The notes: generated from the sequence alone by a model not told the origin. Shown: positions 1-11,376, counted from the first letter of the stretch. The stretch is DNA of 64,000 nt from JAGRMG01 sp047975215 (GCA_047975215.1 JBKEDD010000071.1:10874-74873); one strand, 5' to 3'. Program-made: numbers and translations.

Positions 1-225
1 GGCGCGGCGCTGACCGTCGGGCTGAAACGCGGCGGGCTGCTGCTGTCGCTGCTGGTGCTGCCGCTTTATGTGCCGACCCTGATCTTCGGCGCCGAGGTGG
101 CACGGCGCGGGGCCGCGGGGATGGATCTGACGACGCCGCTGCTGATGCTGGGCGGAATCACCGCGGCGGTGATCGCGCTGTTGCCCTTCGCCAGCGCCGC
201 GGTTTTGCGGATCAACCTGCGCTGA
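1..225 (+). CDS. ccmB: Heme exporter protein CcmB, C-terminal part
   Basis: The window opens inside this gene; 74 C-terminal codons are present before the TGA. They encode two hydrophobic membrane segments, around residues 12-30 and 45-65 of the fragment, joined by a short loop with GAEVARRG, and a short basic tail. This fits the end of CcmB, the membrane subunit of the CcmAB complex that works with CcmC in handing heme to CcmE during cytochrome c maturation. ccmC, ccmD and ccmG follow on the same strand, which supports the call. The start and most of the protein lie outside the window, so the name rests on the tail and the neighbours. Confidence 0.8.
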   Translation, partial: GAALTVGLKRGGLLLSLLVLPLYVPTLIFGAEVARRGAAGMDLTTPLLMLGGITAAVIALLPFASAAVLRINLR

Positions 226-439
226 GCGCGATGGGCCGGCCAAGCGGGCGCAAAACCGCTTGGGCCCGGCCCGGAATCCGCCGCCGGGTGACGGCAGGCC
301 CGACCCGGGGGAAGCCGGTCGCTACCGAACCGGATGGCCGAGGCGTTTCGAAACGCCTTGGCGGGCGCGTCGGCTTGCCGCCCCGGTGCGGCGGGTTTGT
401 GAATTGCCGCAGCCGCGAAGAAGGACTAAGTAACCTGCC
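226..439. other. Structured gap between ccmB and ccmC
   Basis: This 214-base gap is longer than is usual inside a ccm operon. It contains a perfect 18-bp palindrome at 341-358 (AGGCGTTTCGAAACGCCT) and a second hairpin near 375-395 (GCCGC/GCGGC arms). Neither is followed by a T-run. A 70-codon open frame covers the gap but is Arg/Gly/Pro-rich without recognisable features, so it is taken as chance. The hairpins may uncouple ccmC expression from the genes upstream. Confidence 0.4.
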
Positions 440-1192
440 ATGACGATGTCGCGGAAAATGAACGCCCTTTGGGAATACGCCAATCCCAAGAAGTTCCTTG
501 CCACCACGGAACGGATGCTGCCGTTCCTGTGGGTTTCGTCGGCGCTTTGCCTGGCGCTTGGTCTTGTCTGGGGATTCTTCTTTACCCCTGACGACTATCG
601 GCAGGGATCCACGGTCAAGATCATCTATCTGCATGTGCCCTCGGCCCTGATGGCGATAAATGCCTGGATGATGATGCTGGCGACCTCGCTGATCTGGCTT
701 GTGCGTCGCCATCATGTCAGCGCGCTTGCGGCGCGGGCGGCGGCGCCGGTCGGCGCCACCATGACGGTGATCGCGCTGGTGACGGGCGCCATCTGGGGCC
801 AGCCGATGTGGGGCACCTGGTGGGAATGGGATCCGCGGCTGACCTCGTTCCTTATCCTGTTCCTGTTCTATCTGGGCTACATGGCCCTTTGGGAAGCAAT
901 CGACAATCCCGATACCGCCGCAGACCTGACCGGCGTTCTGTGCCTTGTCGGTTCGGTGTTCGCGCTGCTGTCGCGCTATGCGGTGAATTTCTGGAACCAG
1001 GGGCTGCACCAGGGTGCGTCGCTCAGTCTCGACAAGAAGGAACATGTCGCTGACGTTTTCTATTTTCCGCTGCTCGTCTGCATCGCGGGATTTGTTCTGC
1101 TGTTCATCGCACTGGTGTTCTACCGGACGGGAACCGAAATTCGCGCCCGGCGGATCCGGGCGCTGATGGCAAGGGAAAGGGTGCAGGCATGA
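440..1192 (+). CDS. ccmC: Heme exporter protein CcmC
   Basis: A 250-residue integral membrane protein with about six hydrophobic segments. It carries the tryptophan-rich WWD motif WGTWWEWDPR at residues 124-133 in a periplasmic loop, and conserved flanking histidines in YLHVPSA (about 65) and LHQGAS. In the family these bind heme at the outer face of the inner membrane and load it onto CcmE for cytochrome c maturation. Length matches known CcmC proteins. ccmD overlaps its stop by 4 bases (ATGA), followed by ccmG. The ATG at 440 is chosen; an internal ATG two codons later is also possible. Confidence 0.95.
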   Translation: MTMSRKMNALWEYANPKKFLATTERMLPFLWVSSALCLALGLVWGFFFTPDDYRQGSTVKIIYLHVPSALMAINAWMMMLATSLIWLVRRHHVSALAARAAAPVGATMTVIALVTGAIWGQPMWGTWWEWDPRLTSFLILFLFYLGYMALWEAIDNPDTAADLTGVLCLVGSVFALLSRYAVNFWNQGLHQGASLSLDKKEHVADVFYFPLLVCIAGFVLLFIALVFYRTGTEIRARRIRALMARERVQA

Positions 1193-1347
1193 TGCCGGAG
1201 CTTGGAAAATACGCCGATACGGTGCTGTCGGCCTACGCCGCCTCGATTCTGCTGCTGGCGGGGCTTGTCGTCGTCAGCCTTTGGCGCGGCCGCAGGCTGC
1301 GCGCGGAAATGGAACGCATCGAGGCCAGGGTAGCGCGCCGTGGCTAA
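1189..1347 (+). CDS. ccmD: Heme exporter protein CcmD
   Basis: A 52-residue protein, starting ATGATG within the last codons of ccmC. It has one transmembrane helix (about residues 13-32, ending VVVSLWRGRR) and a charged C-terminal tail rich in Arg and Glu. This is the usual form of CcmD, the small membrane protein that helps release holo-CcmE from the CcmABC complex. It overlaps ccmC by 4 bases and ccmG by 8, so translation is probably coupled. Sequence conservation in the family is weak; topology, size and position carry the call. Confidence 0.88.
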   Translation: MMPELGKYADTVLSAYAASILLLAGLVVVSLWRGRRLRAEMERIEARVARRG

Positions 1348-1885
1348 GGTATCGCCGCTGATGTTCCTGCCGCCGCTGATCTTCGCGGCCTTTGTGGCCG
1401 TGGCCGCGATCGGCATGTTGCGCGACGACCCCGACGCGCTGCCATCGGTGCGCGAAGGCCAGCCCGCGCCGGCGGTGGCAATCACCGAATTCCCCGGCAA
1501 GACCCCGTTCGGCGATTCCGATCTGCGCGACGGCGGCGTCAAGCTGGTCAATTTCTGGGCCAGCTGGTGCGCGCCCTGCCGCGTGGAACATCCCAACCTC
1601 GAATTGCTGGCCCGAGAGGGTATCACGATCTACGGCGTCAACATGAAGGACGACCAGGACAAGGCGGATGCGTTTCTGAACGAACTCGGCGATCCATTCG
1701 CGGCGCTTGGCCGCGACGAGGCCGGGCGCATGGGTTTCAACTGGGGTGTGTACGGCCTGCCGGAAACCTTCGTGATTGCCGGCGACGGAACCATCGTGCT
1801 GCGCTTTGCCGGGCCGCTGACCCAGCGCGCAATCGCGGAAAGATTGCGCCCCGCCCTCGCCGAAGCCGCGGCGCGCGGCAATTGA
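1340..1885 (+). CDS. ccmG: Thiol:disulfide interchange protein CcmG (DsbE)
   Basis: A 181-residue thioredoxin-fold protein with an N-terminal membrane anchor (about residues 7-26) and the redox motif WCAPC, with active cysteines 77 and 80. GLPETFVI near residue 138 contains the cis-proline region typical of CcmG/ResA. The protein keeps apocytochrome c cysteines reduced in the periplasm before heme attachment. It starts with GTG inside ccmD, an 8-base overlap. It is the last gene of the visible ccm operon; the next gene is on the opposite strand. Confidence 0.93.
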   Translation: MAKVSPLMFLPPLIFAAFVAVAAIGMLRDDPDALPSVREGQPAPAVAITEFPGKTPFGDSDLRDGGVKLVNFWASWCAPCRVEHPNLELLAREGITIYGVNMKDDQDKADAFLNELGDPFAALGRDEAGRMGFNWGVYGLPETFVIAGDGTIVLRFAGPLTQRAIAERLRPALAEAAARGN

Positions 1886-1928
1886 TTTCAAAGCACCGCT
1901 TGGGCCGAATTGTGCGGTAGTCCGCGTA

Positions 1929-2273
1929 TCATTCCGGCAGTCGCGACGCGGGTGCAGCCGCGATTTCGGCCTCTATCAGCGATCTTCGCTTGTCCGTATC
2001 CTTGCGGATCATCGCCGGAATCAGGAACGCATCCACCAGCAGCCACAGACCCACCGCCACCAGGGCGATGGTGCCGGTCTGGGTGGTCAGCGTTACCCAG
2101 CCGAAAACCGACAGCCCCAGCAATGCAAGGGCACTCATCGACCTTCCAAGGTAGAAGCGGTGCCCGCCAAGCCCGCCGATGAACAACCAGTAGAGATAGG
2201 CGATGCCCACGGACTTGCGTACAAACGCAAGGCGATGTTCAACCAGAATTTGCTGTTCGGTTGAAAGTTGCAT
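1929..2273 (-). CDS. TM2 domain-containing membrane protein
   Basis: A 114-residue protein with a TM2 domain. The N-terminal part is soluble and charged (residues 1-20), followed by YLYWLFIGGLGGHRFYLG around residues 26-43, the characteristic turn of this domain, and two hydrophobic helices ending in a D-x-F-L-I-P segment. The tail is basic and Ala-rich. The biochemical role of bacterial TM2 proteins is not settled. It is transcribed from a promoter in the AT-rich stretch at 2274-2330 and converges on ccmG. Family assignment is firm; function is not. Confidence 0.8.
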   Translation of the reverse strand: MQLSTEQQILVEHRLAFVRKSVGIAYLYWLFIGGLGGHRFYLGRSMSALALLGLSVFGWVTLTTQTGTIALVAVGLWLLVDAFLIPAMIRKDTDKRRSLIEAEIAAAPASRLPE

Positions 2274-2378
2274 TATTGTCTCAAATTAATTTGCCACCAT
2301 AAGGTGAGTTATTCCAGTTCTTGCAACTGATCAATCAAAAAACGGAAGGAAAATTTGCAGAGGTACGGCGGCGAGCAG

Positions 2379-2407
2379 AAAAAAAGACCCCGCGCCATGG
2401 CGGGGTC
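2379..2407 (-). terminator. Rho-independent terminator of acnA
   Basis: A perfect 8-bp stem (GACCCCGC at 2386-2393 with GCGGGGTC at 2400-2407, 6-base loop) is followed on the minus strand by seven T residues (A-run at 2379-2385). It sits 24 bases past the aconitase stop and has the right polarity for that gene. Confidence 0.88.
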
Positions 2408-2430
2408 CGATCTTGTCATGGGATACGCGG

Positions 2431-5208
<2,778 letters not shown>

Positions 5209-5307
5209 TGCGGCCTCCATTCGTAACGTGAAAACGGGAATTGTCCGGCGCTGTGTGCAACACCCGCCGCCCGCGTTCAATAGCTGAAACGCCGGGTGCG
5301 GCGATTC

Positions 5308-5335
5308 TGTATACCATCGCACACAGAAAATCAAA
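5308..5335 (-). promoter_or_regulatory. Candidate promoter for acnA
   Basis: Read on the minus strand there is a TTTGAT -35-like hexamer (5330-5335) and a TATACA -10-like hexamer (5308-5313), 16 bases apart, about 100 bases upstream of the acnA start. It is the most promoter-like sequence in this divergent gap. Assigned by eye only. Confidence 0.35.
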
Positions 5336-5431
5336 CCGGTTGCCCCCGCCGCTCACCGGTGCTTCAACTAACCTTGATTGGCCAGGCCGGTCAGGCCCGG
5401 TTAGACCGGTCCCATCAGCAAGGAATTTCCC

Positions 5432-6133
5432 ATGAAACCGTTACGTCCGTTTCTGGCCGCGCTATGGATGTTGGCCGCTGCCCCGCTCGCGGCGCAGAAC
5501 GGTCCGGTCGTCGTCGAACTGTTCACCTCGCAGGGCTGTTCGTCATGCCCGCGGGCGGATGCCCTGTTGCGCGATCTGGCCCGGCGCGACGACGTGCTGG
5601 CGCTGGCGCTGCATGTGGACTACTGGGACTATATCGGCTGGAAGGACGAATATGCCGACCCAGCGCACGGGCGGCGCCAGAAGGGCTATGCCCGGGCGGC
5701 CGGGCGCGACATGGTCTATACGCCCCAGATGATCGTCGCCGGCCAGGAAACGCTGACCGGCACACATGCGATGGAACTGGCCGACCTTATCGCCAGGCAC
5801 AAGGCCGTGCCGCCCCGCGCCACGATAGAGGTTGCGCGCTTGGGGCCGGCGCTATCGGTTCGGGTGGCCCCGGTCGGCGCGGTTGCCGCCGGCCCGTTCG
5901 ATCTGGTGCTGGTGCGCTACTCGGCGTTACGCCATGCCAATATCACACGCGGCGAAAACGCCGGCCGCCGGATCGACTATGCCAATGTGGTCGAGACGCT
6001 GAAGGTGGTTGGGAACTGGGACGGCGAGGAACCCGCGGACTTCACCGTTCCGGTCGATGGCGACCTGCCGGCGGCGGTTCTGGTCCAGCGCCAGGGCCAT
6101 GGCCCGATCCTGGCCGCGGCGCGGGTGCAGTAG
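5432..6133 (+). CDS. DUF1223 secreted thioredoxin-like protein
   Basis: A 233-residue protein with an N-terminal signal peptide (residues 1-21, ending PLAAQ). The thioredoxin-like motif ELFTSQGCSSCPRAD follows at about 30-44, with a CxxC pair. YWDYIGWKDEYADP around 66-79 is typical of DUF1223. The fold suggests a redox role outside the cytoplasm, but the function of the family is unknown. It lies divergent from acnA and its stop is 7 bases from the end of the convergent acyltransferase gene. Confidence 0.85.
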   Translation: MKPLRPFLAALWMLAAAPLAAQNGPVVVELFTSQGCSSCPRADALLRDLARRDDVLALALHVDYWDYIGWKDEYADPAHGRRQKGYARAAGRDMVYTPQMIVAGQETLTGTHAMELADLIARHKAVPPRATIEVARLGPALSVRVAPVGAVAAGPFDLVLVRYSALRHANITRGENAGRRIDYANVVETLKVVGNWDGEEPADFTVPVDGDLPAAVLVQRQGHGPILAAARVQ

Positions 6134-6140
6134 GGCGGGG

Positions 6141-7055
6141 TCAGGGTTCGGGTTGCAGCCCGAGGTCCAGCCAGGGTTTCCAGCGCCGGTGAATCCAGAA
6201 CCACTGGCCCATGTGCGCGCGCACCATCGCTTCCAGATCGTCGTTGACCTGCTGCATCATGGTTTCGGGGTCGCGATGGGCAATCGGGGCATGCAGTTCG
6301 ATACGGAAGTCCAGACCGCCGGGCTGGCGCACCGCATAAAGCGGAATCAGCACCGCATCGTATTTCACTGCCAGTTCGGCGGTCACGATCGAGGTCACGG
6401 CCGGCTGTCCGAAAAAGGTCAGTTCGCGGCCGCCATGGGCGTGCAGATCGGCGACTATGGCGATGATGCCGCCGCCCCTGAGATGGCGCACCATCTCGGC
6501 CATGCCACGGCGACCCTGTTCGAACAGGATGCCGCCGATGTCCTGCATGGCGCGCACATAGAATGTGTTGAAATAGGGGTTTGCCATGCGCCGGTAAAGC
6601 GCCCCCAGATCGAAGCCGCGGCCGACCAGCGCGGCCCGCGCGGCATCGTAATTGCCGAAATGCCCGGTCACGAGGATCACCGGGCGCCCGCTTGCGCGGG
6701 CCTGTTCGAGCGCGGCCAGCCCCGGCCCCTCGATCGGCGAGGTAGCGGCCCGCGCTACGAACTCTTCCCCCGAAAACATCTCAATCAGGTAGCGTCCGGC
6801 GTTGTCGGGCACCGCCCGGCACAGGCGGCGAACCTCGGCTTCGCTCAGGTCCGGACGGGCCAGCGACAGGTTGTGACGCACGCGCCTGTCAAACCCCGCC
6901 AGCGGTGCCAGCCGCGATGCCAGCCGGCCCATCGTCGGAATCCGCCGCCGGTAGGGCAGCAGACCGATGGCCCCGATCACGGCGCGCAGCACAAGGTTGG
7001 CGGCGAAATACTTGACGCGCGCGGCGGCAGACAGATCGGCGGGGTCGGCGGGCAT
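6141..7055 (-). CDS. Lysophospholipid/lauroyl acyltransferase (LpxL/HtrB family)
   Basis: A 304-residue member of the LpxL/HtrB acyltransferase family, which adds secondary acyl chains to lipid A at the inner membrane. It has an N-terminal hydrophobic anchor (residues 15-35), the catalytic H-x4-D motif in GHFGNYD (about 131-137) and a downstream LYRRMANPYFN substrate-binding region. The start at 7055 (MPADPADLS) is preferred over an upstream in-frame ATG at 7133, because the extra residues overlap the neighbouring gene. It follows an EamA transporter gene on the same strand. Acyl-chain and acceptor specificity cannot be read from the sequence. Confidence 0.85.
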   Translation of the reverse strand: MPADPADLSAAARVKYFAANLVLRAVIGAIGLLPYRRRIPTMGRLASRLAPLAGFDRRVRHNLSLARPDLSEAEVRRLCRAVPDNAGRYLIEMFSGEEFVARAATSPIEGPGLAALEQARASGRPVILVTGHFGNYDAARAALVGRGFDLGALYRRMANPYFNTFYVRAMQDIGGILFEQGRRGMAEMVRHLRGGGIIAIVADLHAHGGRELTFFGQPAVTSIVTAELAVKYDAVLIPLYAVRQPGGLDFRIELHAPIAHRDPETMMQQVNDDLEAMVRAHMGQWFWIHRRWKPWLDLGLQPEP

Positions 7056-7089
7056 GGCACCTGTGGGGCAGCGGTGGGGCAGGGGGCGC

Positions 7090-7959
7090 TCAGCGCCGGT
7101 AGGTTTCGCGATGCCAGACATAAAGCCCCGCACCCGCGATCACAAGCGCGCCGCTGACCGTCCACAGGTCGGGCCATTCGGCGAAGAACAGCGCCCCCCA
7201 GGCGGTTGCGAAGATCAGGCCGGAATAGGAATACGGCGCCAGCATCGCCGCCTCGCCCTGGCTGAAGGCACGGATCAGCGCCATCTGTCCGGCCGTTCCG
7301 AAGAACGCGATGGAAGCGATCAGTGCCCAGCCGACGGCACCCGGCGCCTGCCAGGCCGCGGGAACCGCGAGGCTCAGCAGGATCGTCCCGACCAGCCCGG
7401 TATAGAACAGCGAGGTCCAGACATCCTCGCCAGGACCGACCCGGCGGGTCAGCAGGGCATAGGCCGAATAGCAGCAGGCCGCGGCCAGCGGCAGCAGGGC
7501 GTCGGGCGAGAACACGGCGCTGCCGGGCCGGATGACGATCATCGCACCGATCAGCGCGGCCGCGATTCCCGCGATGCGGCGCGGGCCCAGCGCCTCGCCC
7601 AGAAACAACGCGGCGCCCAGGGTGATGATCACCGGGTTGACCGACATCAGCGCCGCGGCATCGGTGATCGGGATGCGGCTGAGGCCGAGAAAGAAAAAGC
7701 CGGTCGCGCACATCAGCAGGACCGAACGCAACACCTGCAACACCGGATAGCGGGTACGCACGACCCGGGTCAGGCGCGGAGCGACCAGAATCAGCACCAG
7801 CGCCATTTGCCCCGCATAACGTGCCCAAAGCGCGGGAAGCACGCCGATGCGTGGCGCCAGCGCCTTGACGCTGGCATCCATCAGCGAAAAACAGAAAACG
7901 GCCAGGATCATCAGCAGGATGGCGCGATTGCGGACAGTCTGAAACTCCAATGCGGTCAT
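7090..7959 (-). CDS. EamA/DMT family transporter
   Basis: A 289-residue protein with about ten hydrophobic helices arranged as two EamA repeats of five. The first repeat spans roughly residues 12-142 and the second 155-285. The drug/metabolite transporter family exports amino acids, metabolites or drugs; the substrate here is not evident. FSLMDASVKAL near the N-terminus and ALMSVNPVIITLGA at the end of helix 4 are typical. It lies 34 bases upstream of the acyltransferase gene and is probably co-transcribed with it. Confidence 0.85.
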   Translation of the reverse strand: MTALEFQTVRNRAILLMILAVFCFSLMDASVKALAPRIGVLPALWARYAGQMALVLILVAPRLTRVVRTRYPVLQVLRSVLLMCATGFFFLGLSRIPITDAAALMSVNPVIITLGAALFLGEALGPRRIAGIAAALIGAMIVIRPGSAVFSPDALLPLAAACCYSAYALLTRRVGPGEDVWTSLFYTGLVGTILLSLAVPAAWQAPGAVGWALIASIAFFGTAGQMALIRAFSQGEAAMLAPYSYSGLIFATAWGALFFAEWPDLWTVSGALVIAGAGLYVWHRETYRR

Positions 7960-8083
7960 CCCGCGGGCCGGGACAGCACCGGCTTGTGCGGGGCCGGGTT
8001 TGCTGAAGATGCAGGAGGATCGGAAGCGGTCATCGCCGGGTGATAGGACGTATCGCCCAATCAGTCCATGGCCGTGCGGCGGT

Positions 8084-9181
8084 TCATCCGCCGGGGTCTT
8101 CGTGGGGCACTAGCGCGATCTCGCCCGCCTGTTCCAGCCTGCGGACAGCCGCCACGACCGCGTTCATCGCCGCCTCGCCGTCGCGCGGCCTGACCGCGCC
8201 CCGGTCGGACATCTCTTCGCGCAGGGTGTCGGCCAGGCGGCCGGGTATCGAGGACATCACAAACTCGGCCGCCGCCGCGTTCTCGCCCGCCGTCGCGAAG
8301 GCCAGCGCCGTGACCAGTTCGCCCGGGTCGGTGGCGCGCACGATCCTGGGCATGTCGCGGGCCGCGATCCGGGCCGGGATATGCGCGAAGGTGAATATCG
8401 CGCGGCGCACCGATCCGGCGAAATCGGCATCTATCTCGTCGAGCGCCGACAATACGTCATCGCGGGTTTCCGCCGCCGACAGGTTGAGAATCGCGCCGAC
8501 CCGTTCACCCGGCCCGTCCTGGAACGCGCGTTGCGGCCGCCCGTCCAGTTGCGCCGCCAGCGCCAGGCCGATCCGGTCTACCGTTTGCGGAGTCACGGCA
8601 CCGGTCTGGGCCATGGCAAAGGCGATCTTGCGCGCCAACGGCCCGGGAAGATGGCCAAGCAGTTCCGCCGCCTTGGCGGTGTCGAGCTTGGACAGCAGCA
8701 CCGCCGCCACCTCGGTGCTTTCGGCGGCCGCCATTTCGGCCAGTTCGCTGGCGGGCAGGGCGCGCAACCGGACCCAGGGGTCGCCCGCGGCGCGCACCCC
8801 GGCCTCCTTGCGCAGCCGCGCCGCGGTCTGCGCGCTGATGCGGCCGTCGAGAACCGAAAGCGCACCGGCGATCCCGGCGGGAAACGACAGGCCGATGCCA
8901 TCCAGCGCCTCGGCGAACTCAAGAGCGACAGCAGCCAGCGTCTTGCGGTCCACCAACCCCATGCGGCCCATCGTCTGCGTGAGTCTTTCCTGCAAATCCT
9001 CCGGCAGATCCTCAAGCGGCAGATCGGCGCCCTCGTTCAGCAGCAGCCGCACCACGATCGCGGCCTTGGCACGCCCATGCAGCGCCACCGTTTCCGCCAA
9101 CCGGGGCTGGCGATCAGTGTCGGATGCTGCGCGGTGCGGCAGCCGCGCCAAGGCCCTGTCGTTCTGCATTTGCCTGCCCAT
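8084..9181 (-). CDS. Orphan protein with FliG C-terminal-like domain
   Basis: A 365-residue, Ala-rich, mostly helical protein. Residues about 300-355 (VMSSIPGRLADTLREEM, then a further segment ending AVRRLEQAGEIAL) closely follow the end of flagellar motor switch protein FliG, where the segment is SKR-ADTLREEM and RLADEGEI. The middle resembles the armadillo-like helical repeats of FliG or DUF2336 proteins. No flagellar gene is nearby. It may be a divergent FliG paralogue or a regulator built from the same helices. The ATG at 9181 is used; a second ATG four codons later is possible. Confidence 0.6.
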   Translation of the reverse strand: MGRQMQNDRALARLPHRAASDTDRQPRLAETVALHGRAKAAIVVRLLLNEGADLPLEDLPEDLQERLTQTMGRMGLVDRKTLAAVALEFAEALDGIGLSFPAGIAGALSVLDGRISAQTAARLRKEAGVRAAGDPWVRLRALPASELAEMAAAESTEVAAVLLSKLDTAKAAELLGHLPGPLARKIAFAMAQTGAVTPQTVDRIGLALAAQLDGRPQRAFQDGPGERVGAILNLSAAETRDDVLSALDEIDADFAGSVRRAIFTFAHIPARIAARDMPRIVRATDPGELVTALAFATAGENAAAAEFVMSSIPGRLADTLREEMSDRGAVRPRDGEAAMNAVVAAVRRLEQAGEIALVPHEDPGG

Positions 9182-9508
9182 GGCTGCATGATCCCTGTCA
9201 GGAGGTCGGCAAAGCCTAGGCCGGGGCGTGTAAACAAAGCCTGAAGAACGGTGCCGCGATCGGGCGCCTTTTCAGGATCGCCGATCGCGGGGCTTATGTC
9301 GTTGAATGCCGTGCACGGCTAGATTCGGCGCCAGCCTCCGGCGCCGCCACGCCCTATGGCGTGCGCGAGACCGGGAGGCAGCAAAGAGAATAGTGCAACC
9401 GCTTGAATTCAAACCCTTCCTCATCATGGAAGGACCGTGAAGTCGCCGCGCAAGCCGCTGCACCGAAGCGTTCCCGCCGCGGCGCTGAATCGGATCGGGC
9501 GGGCCGGA
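9182..9508. repeat. Gap with tandem hairpins
   Basis: No gene is recognised in this 327-base gap. It contains two adjacent hairpins: CGGCGCC (9326-9332) with GGCGCCG (9340-9346), and CACGCC (9348-9353) with GGCGTG (9358-9363), with a 4-base loop. Neither has a T-run. Similar tandem hairpins occur at 11202-11236, which may point to a family of dispersed palindromic elements. Confidence 0.4.
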
Positions 9509-9667
9509 TCAGCTGTTCACCTGCTCCACGCAAGTCTGGCTGCCGGCATCCCATACCGTGCCCGGTGCGCAGGATTGGGCCTGATGGCCGCGCGCCGAAC
9601 AGCTGGCGTAGGCGGCGGTGGTCGTGAGGGCGAGAACCATTGCGGTCAGTACGGTCTTGAAGGACAT
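9509..9667 (-). CDS. Small secreted cysteine-containing protein
   Basis: A 52-residue protein with a clear signal peptide (MSFKTVLTAMVLALTTTAAYA, cleavage after AYA). The mature part is only about 31 residues, with three cysteines in CSARGHQAQSCAPGTVWD and QTC, a pattern like a truncated chitin-binding or peritrophin-type knot. Such proteins are widespread in Rhodobacteraceae, but no function is known to me. The start at 9667 is chosen because it gives the signal peptide and has GGGAGA upstream; the longer open frame is not needed. Confidence 0.6.
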   Translation of the reverse strand: MSFKTVLTAMVLALTTTAAYASCSARGHQAQSCAPGTVWDAGSQTCVEQVNS

Positions 9668-9764
9668 GTCGCGTCTCCCTTGCGTCCGTTTCCCGAGCGG
9701 CAGGATAACGCATGCCGCTCCATCGACCAATGGGGATCGGTTCACGCTTTTGTGGGGCAGGCGC

Positions 9765-11069
9765 TCAGTCGCCGAACACGCGGGCAAAGATCGTGTCGAC
9801 ATGCCGGGTATGATAGCCGAGATCGAACTTTTCCTCGATCTGCGCCGGCGTCAGCGCGGCGGTCACGTCGGGATCGGCCAGCAGTTCGGTCTTGAAGTCG
9901 CGGCCCTGTTCCCAGACCTTCATCGCGTTGCGCTGCACCAGCGCATAGGCGTCCTCGCGGCTGACACCCGCCTGGGTCAGCGCCAGCAGCACCCGCTGGC
10001 TCATCACCAGCCCGCGGAACCGGTTCATGTTGGCCAGCATCGTGTCGGGATAGATCACCAGGTTTTCCACCACGCCAGCCAGCCGGTTCAGGGCGAAATC
10101 CAGCGTCACAGTCGCATCGGGGGCGATGCCGCGCTCGACCGATGAATGCGAGATGTCGCGCTCGTGCCAGAGCGCGACGTTCTCCATCGCCGGAATCACG
10201 GCGGCGCGCACCAGCCGGGCCAGCCCGGTCAGGTTCTCGGTCAGTACCGGGTTGCGCTTGTGCGGCATCGCGCTGCTGCCCTTCTGGCCTTTGGCAAAGA
10301 ACTCCTCGGCCTCCAGAACCTCGGTGCGCTGCATGTGCCGGATCTCGATGGCGATATTCTCGATGCCGCTGGCAATAACGCCGAGGGTGGCAAAGAACAT
10401 GGCATGACGGTCGCGCGGAATGATCTGGGTGCTGATCGGCTCGGGGCGCAGCCCCAGCCTGGCGCAGACATGCGCCTCGACGGCCGGGTCGATATTGGCG
10501 AACGTGCCGACGGCGCCGGAAATCGCGCCGGTCGCGACCTCATGGCGGGCGCTTTCCAGCCGGGTCCGGTTGCGCTCCATCTCGGCGTGGAAGCGGGCAA
10601 AGGTCAGGCCCATGGTGGTCGGTTCGGCATGGATGCCGTGCGAACGCCCGATGCGCAGCGTGTGCTTGTGCTCCAATGCGCGCCGTTTCAGTGCCGCCAG
10701 CACCTTGTCGATGTCCGCCAGAAGGATGTCGGCGGCGCGCACCAGCTGGATGTTCAGTGCCGTGTCCAGCACGTCCGAGCTGGTCATGCCCTGGTGCACG
10801 AATCGCGCCTCGTCATTGCCGACGATCTCGGCCAGATGTGTCAGGAACGCGATCACGTCATGTTTCGTTACCGCCTCGATCTCGTCGATGCGGGCGATGT
10901 CGAACTGCACGTCGCGCGCCTTCCAGACCGCGGCGGCGTTTTCGCGCGGGATCACGCCCAGATCGGCCATGGCATCGCACGCATGGGCCTCGATCTCGTA
11001 CCAGATGCGGAACCTGGTCTCGGGCGACCAGACGGCAACCATCTCGGGGCGGGAGTAGCGGGGGATCAT
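9765..11069 (-). CDS. purB: Adenylosuccinate lyase PurB
   Basis: A 434-residue member of the fumarase/aspartase superfamily. It catalyses two steps of purine synthesis: cleavage of SAICAR to AICAR, and of adenylosuccinate to AMP. The superfamily signature SSAMPHKRNP is present at about residues 264-273 in the mobile catalytic loop. The N-terminus MIPRYSRPEMVAVWS is the usual PurB start. It is transcribed alone; purM and purN lie 3 kb away on the other strand. Confidence 0.96.
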   Translation of the reverse strand: MIPRYSRPEMVAVWSPETRFRIWYEIEAHACDAMADLGVIPRENAAAVWKARDVQFDIARIDEIEAVTKHDVIAFLTHLAEIVGNDEARFVHQGMTSSDVLDTALNIQLVRAADILLADIDKVLAALKRRALEHKHTLRIGRSHGIHAEPTTMGLTFARFHAEMERNRTRLESARHEVATGAISGAVGTFANIDPAVEAHVCARLGLRPEPISTQIIPRDRHAMFFATLGVIASGIENIAIEIRHMQRTEVLEAEEFFAKGQKGSSAMPHKRNPVLTENLTGLARLVRAAVIPAMENVALWHERDISHSSVERGIAPDATVTLDFALNRLAGVVENLVIYPDTMLANMNRFRGLVMSQRVLLALTQAGVSREDAYALVQRNAMKVWEQGRDFKTELLADPDVTAALTPAQIEEKFDLGYHTRHVDTIFARVFGD

Positions 11070-11376
11070 CGGCGGCGGCCTCTCGGGTTCGGTGTGTCGC
11101 GGGTTCGGTGCGTCTTAGACTGCCGCACCGGAACCGGCAAGCACCGGTCGGGCGGCGCGCCGTTTCGTTCTTCTTCTGACTTCAAATATCCTGGGGTGAA
11201 TGCGCGCCCGCCGGGCGCGCAGAGGGGCAAAGCCCCTGGCCGGCGCCTCGGATCACGTCACCCACGCCGCCGACCCGTTTCGACTTGCCGACGATATCCG
11301 GTTCCGCCGCCGCCACGATACCCCGCAATCTCGCGCTGCCTCTCGCCACACGGCATCCCGCATTTCTGCGCGCGCC
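11070..11376. repeat. Gap with tandem GC-rich hairpins
   Basis: This 307-base gap lies between the end of tyrS and the start of purB. It holds two consecutive hairpins: GCGCGCCC (11202-11209) with GGGCGCGC (11213-11220), and GGGGC (11224-11228) with GCCCC (11232-11236). The flanking text TTCAAATATCCTGGGG is of a kind seen repeatedly between genes in Rhodobacteraceae. The hairpins could end tyrS transcription, but there is no T-run. No gene is seen. Confidence 0.45.

Noticed and set aside
231..443. Possible 70-residue gene between ccmB and ccmC
   Set aside because: Arg/Gly/Pro-rich reading without features or ribosome site; the hairpins explain the region better.
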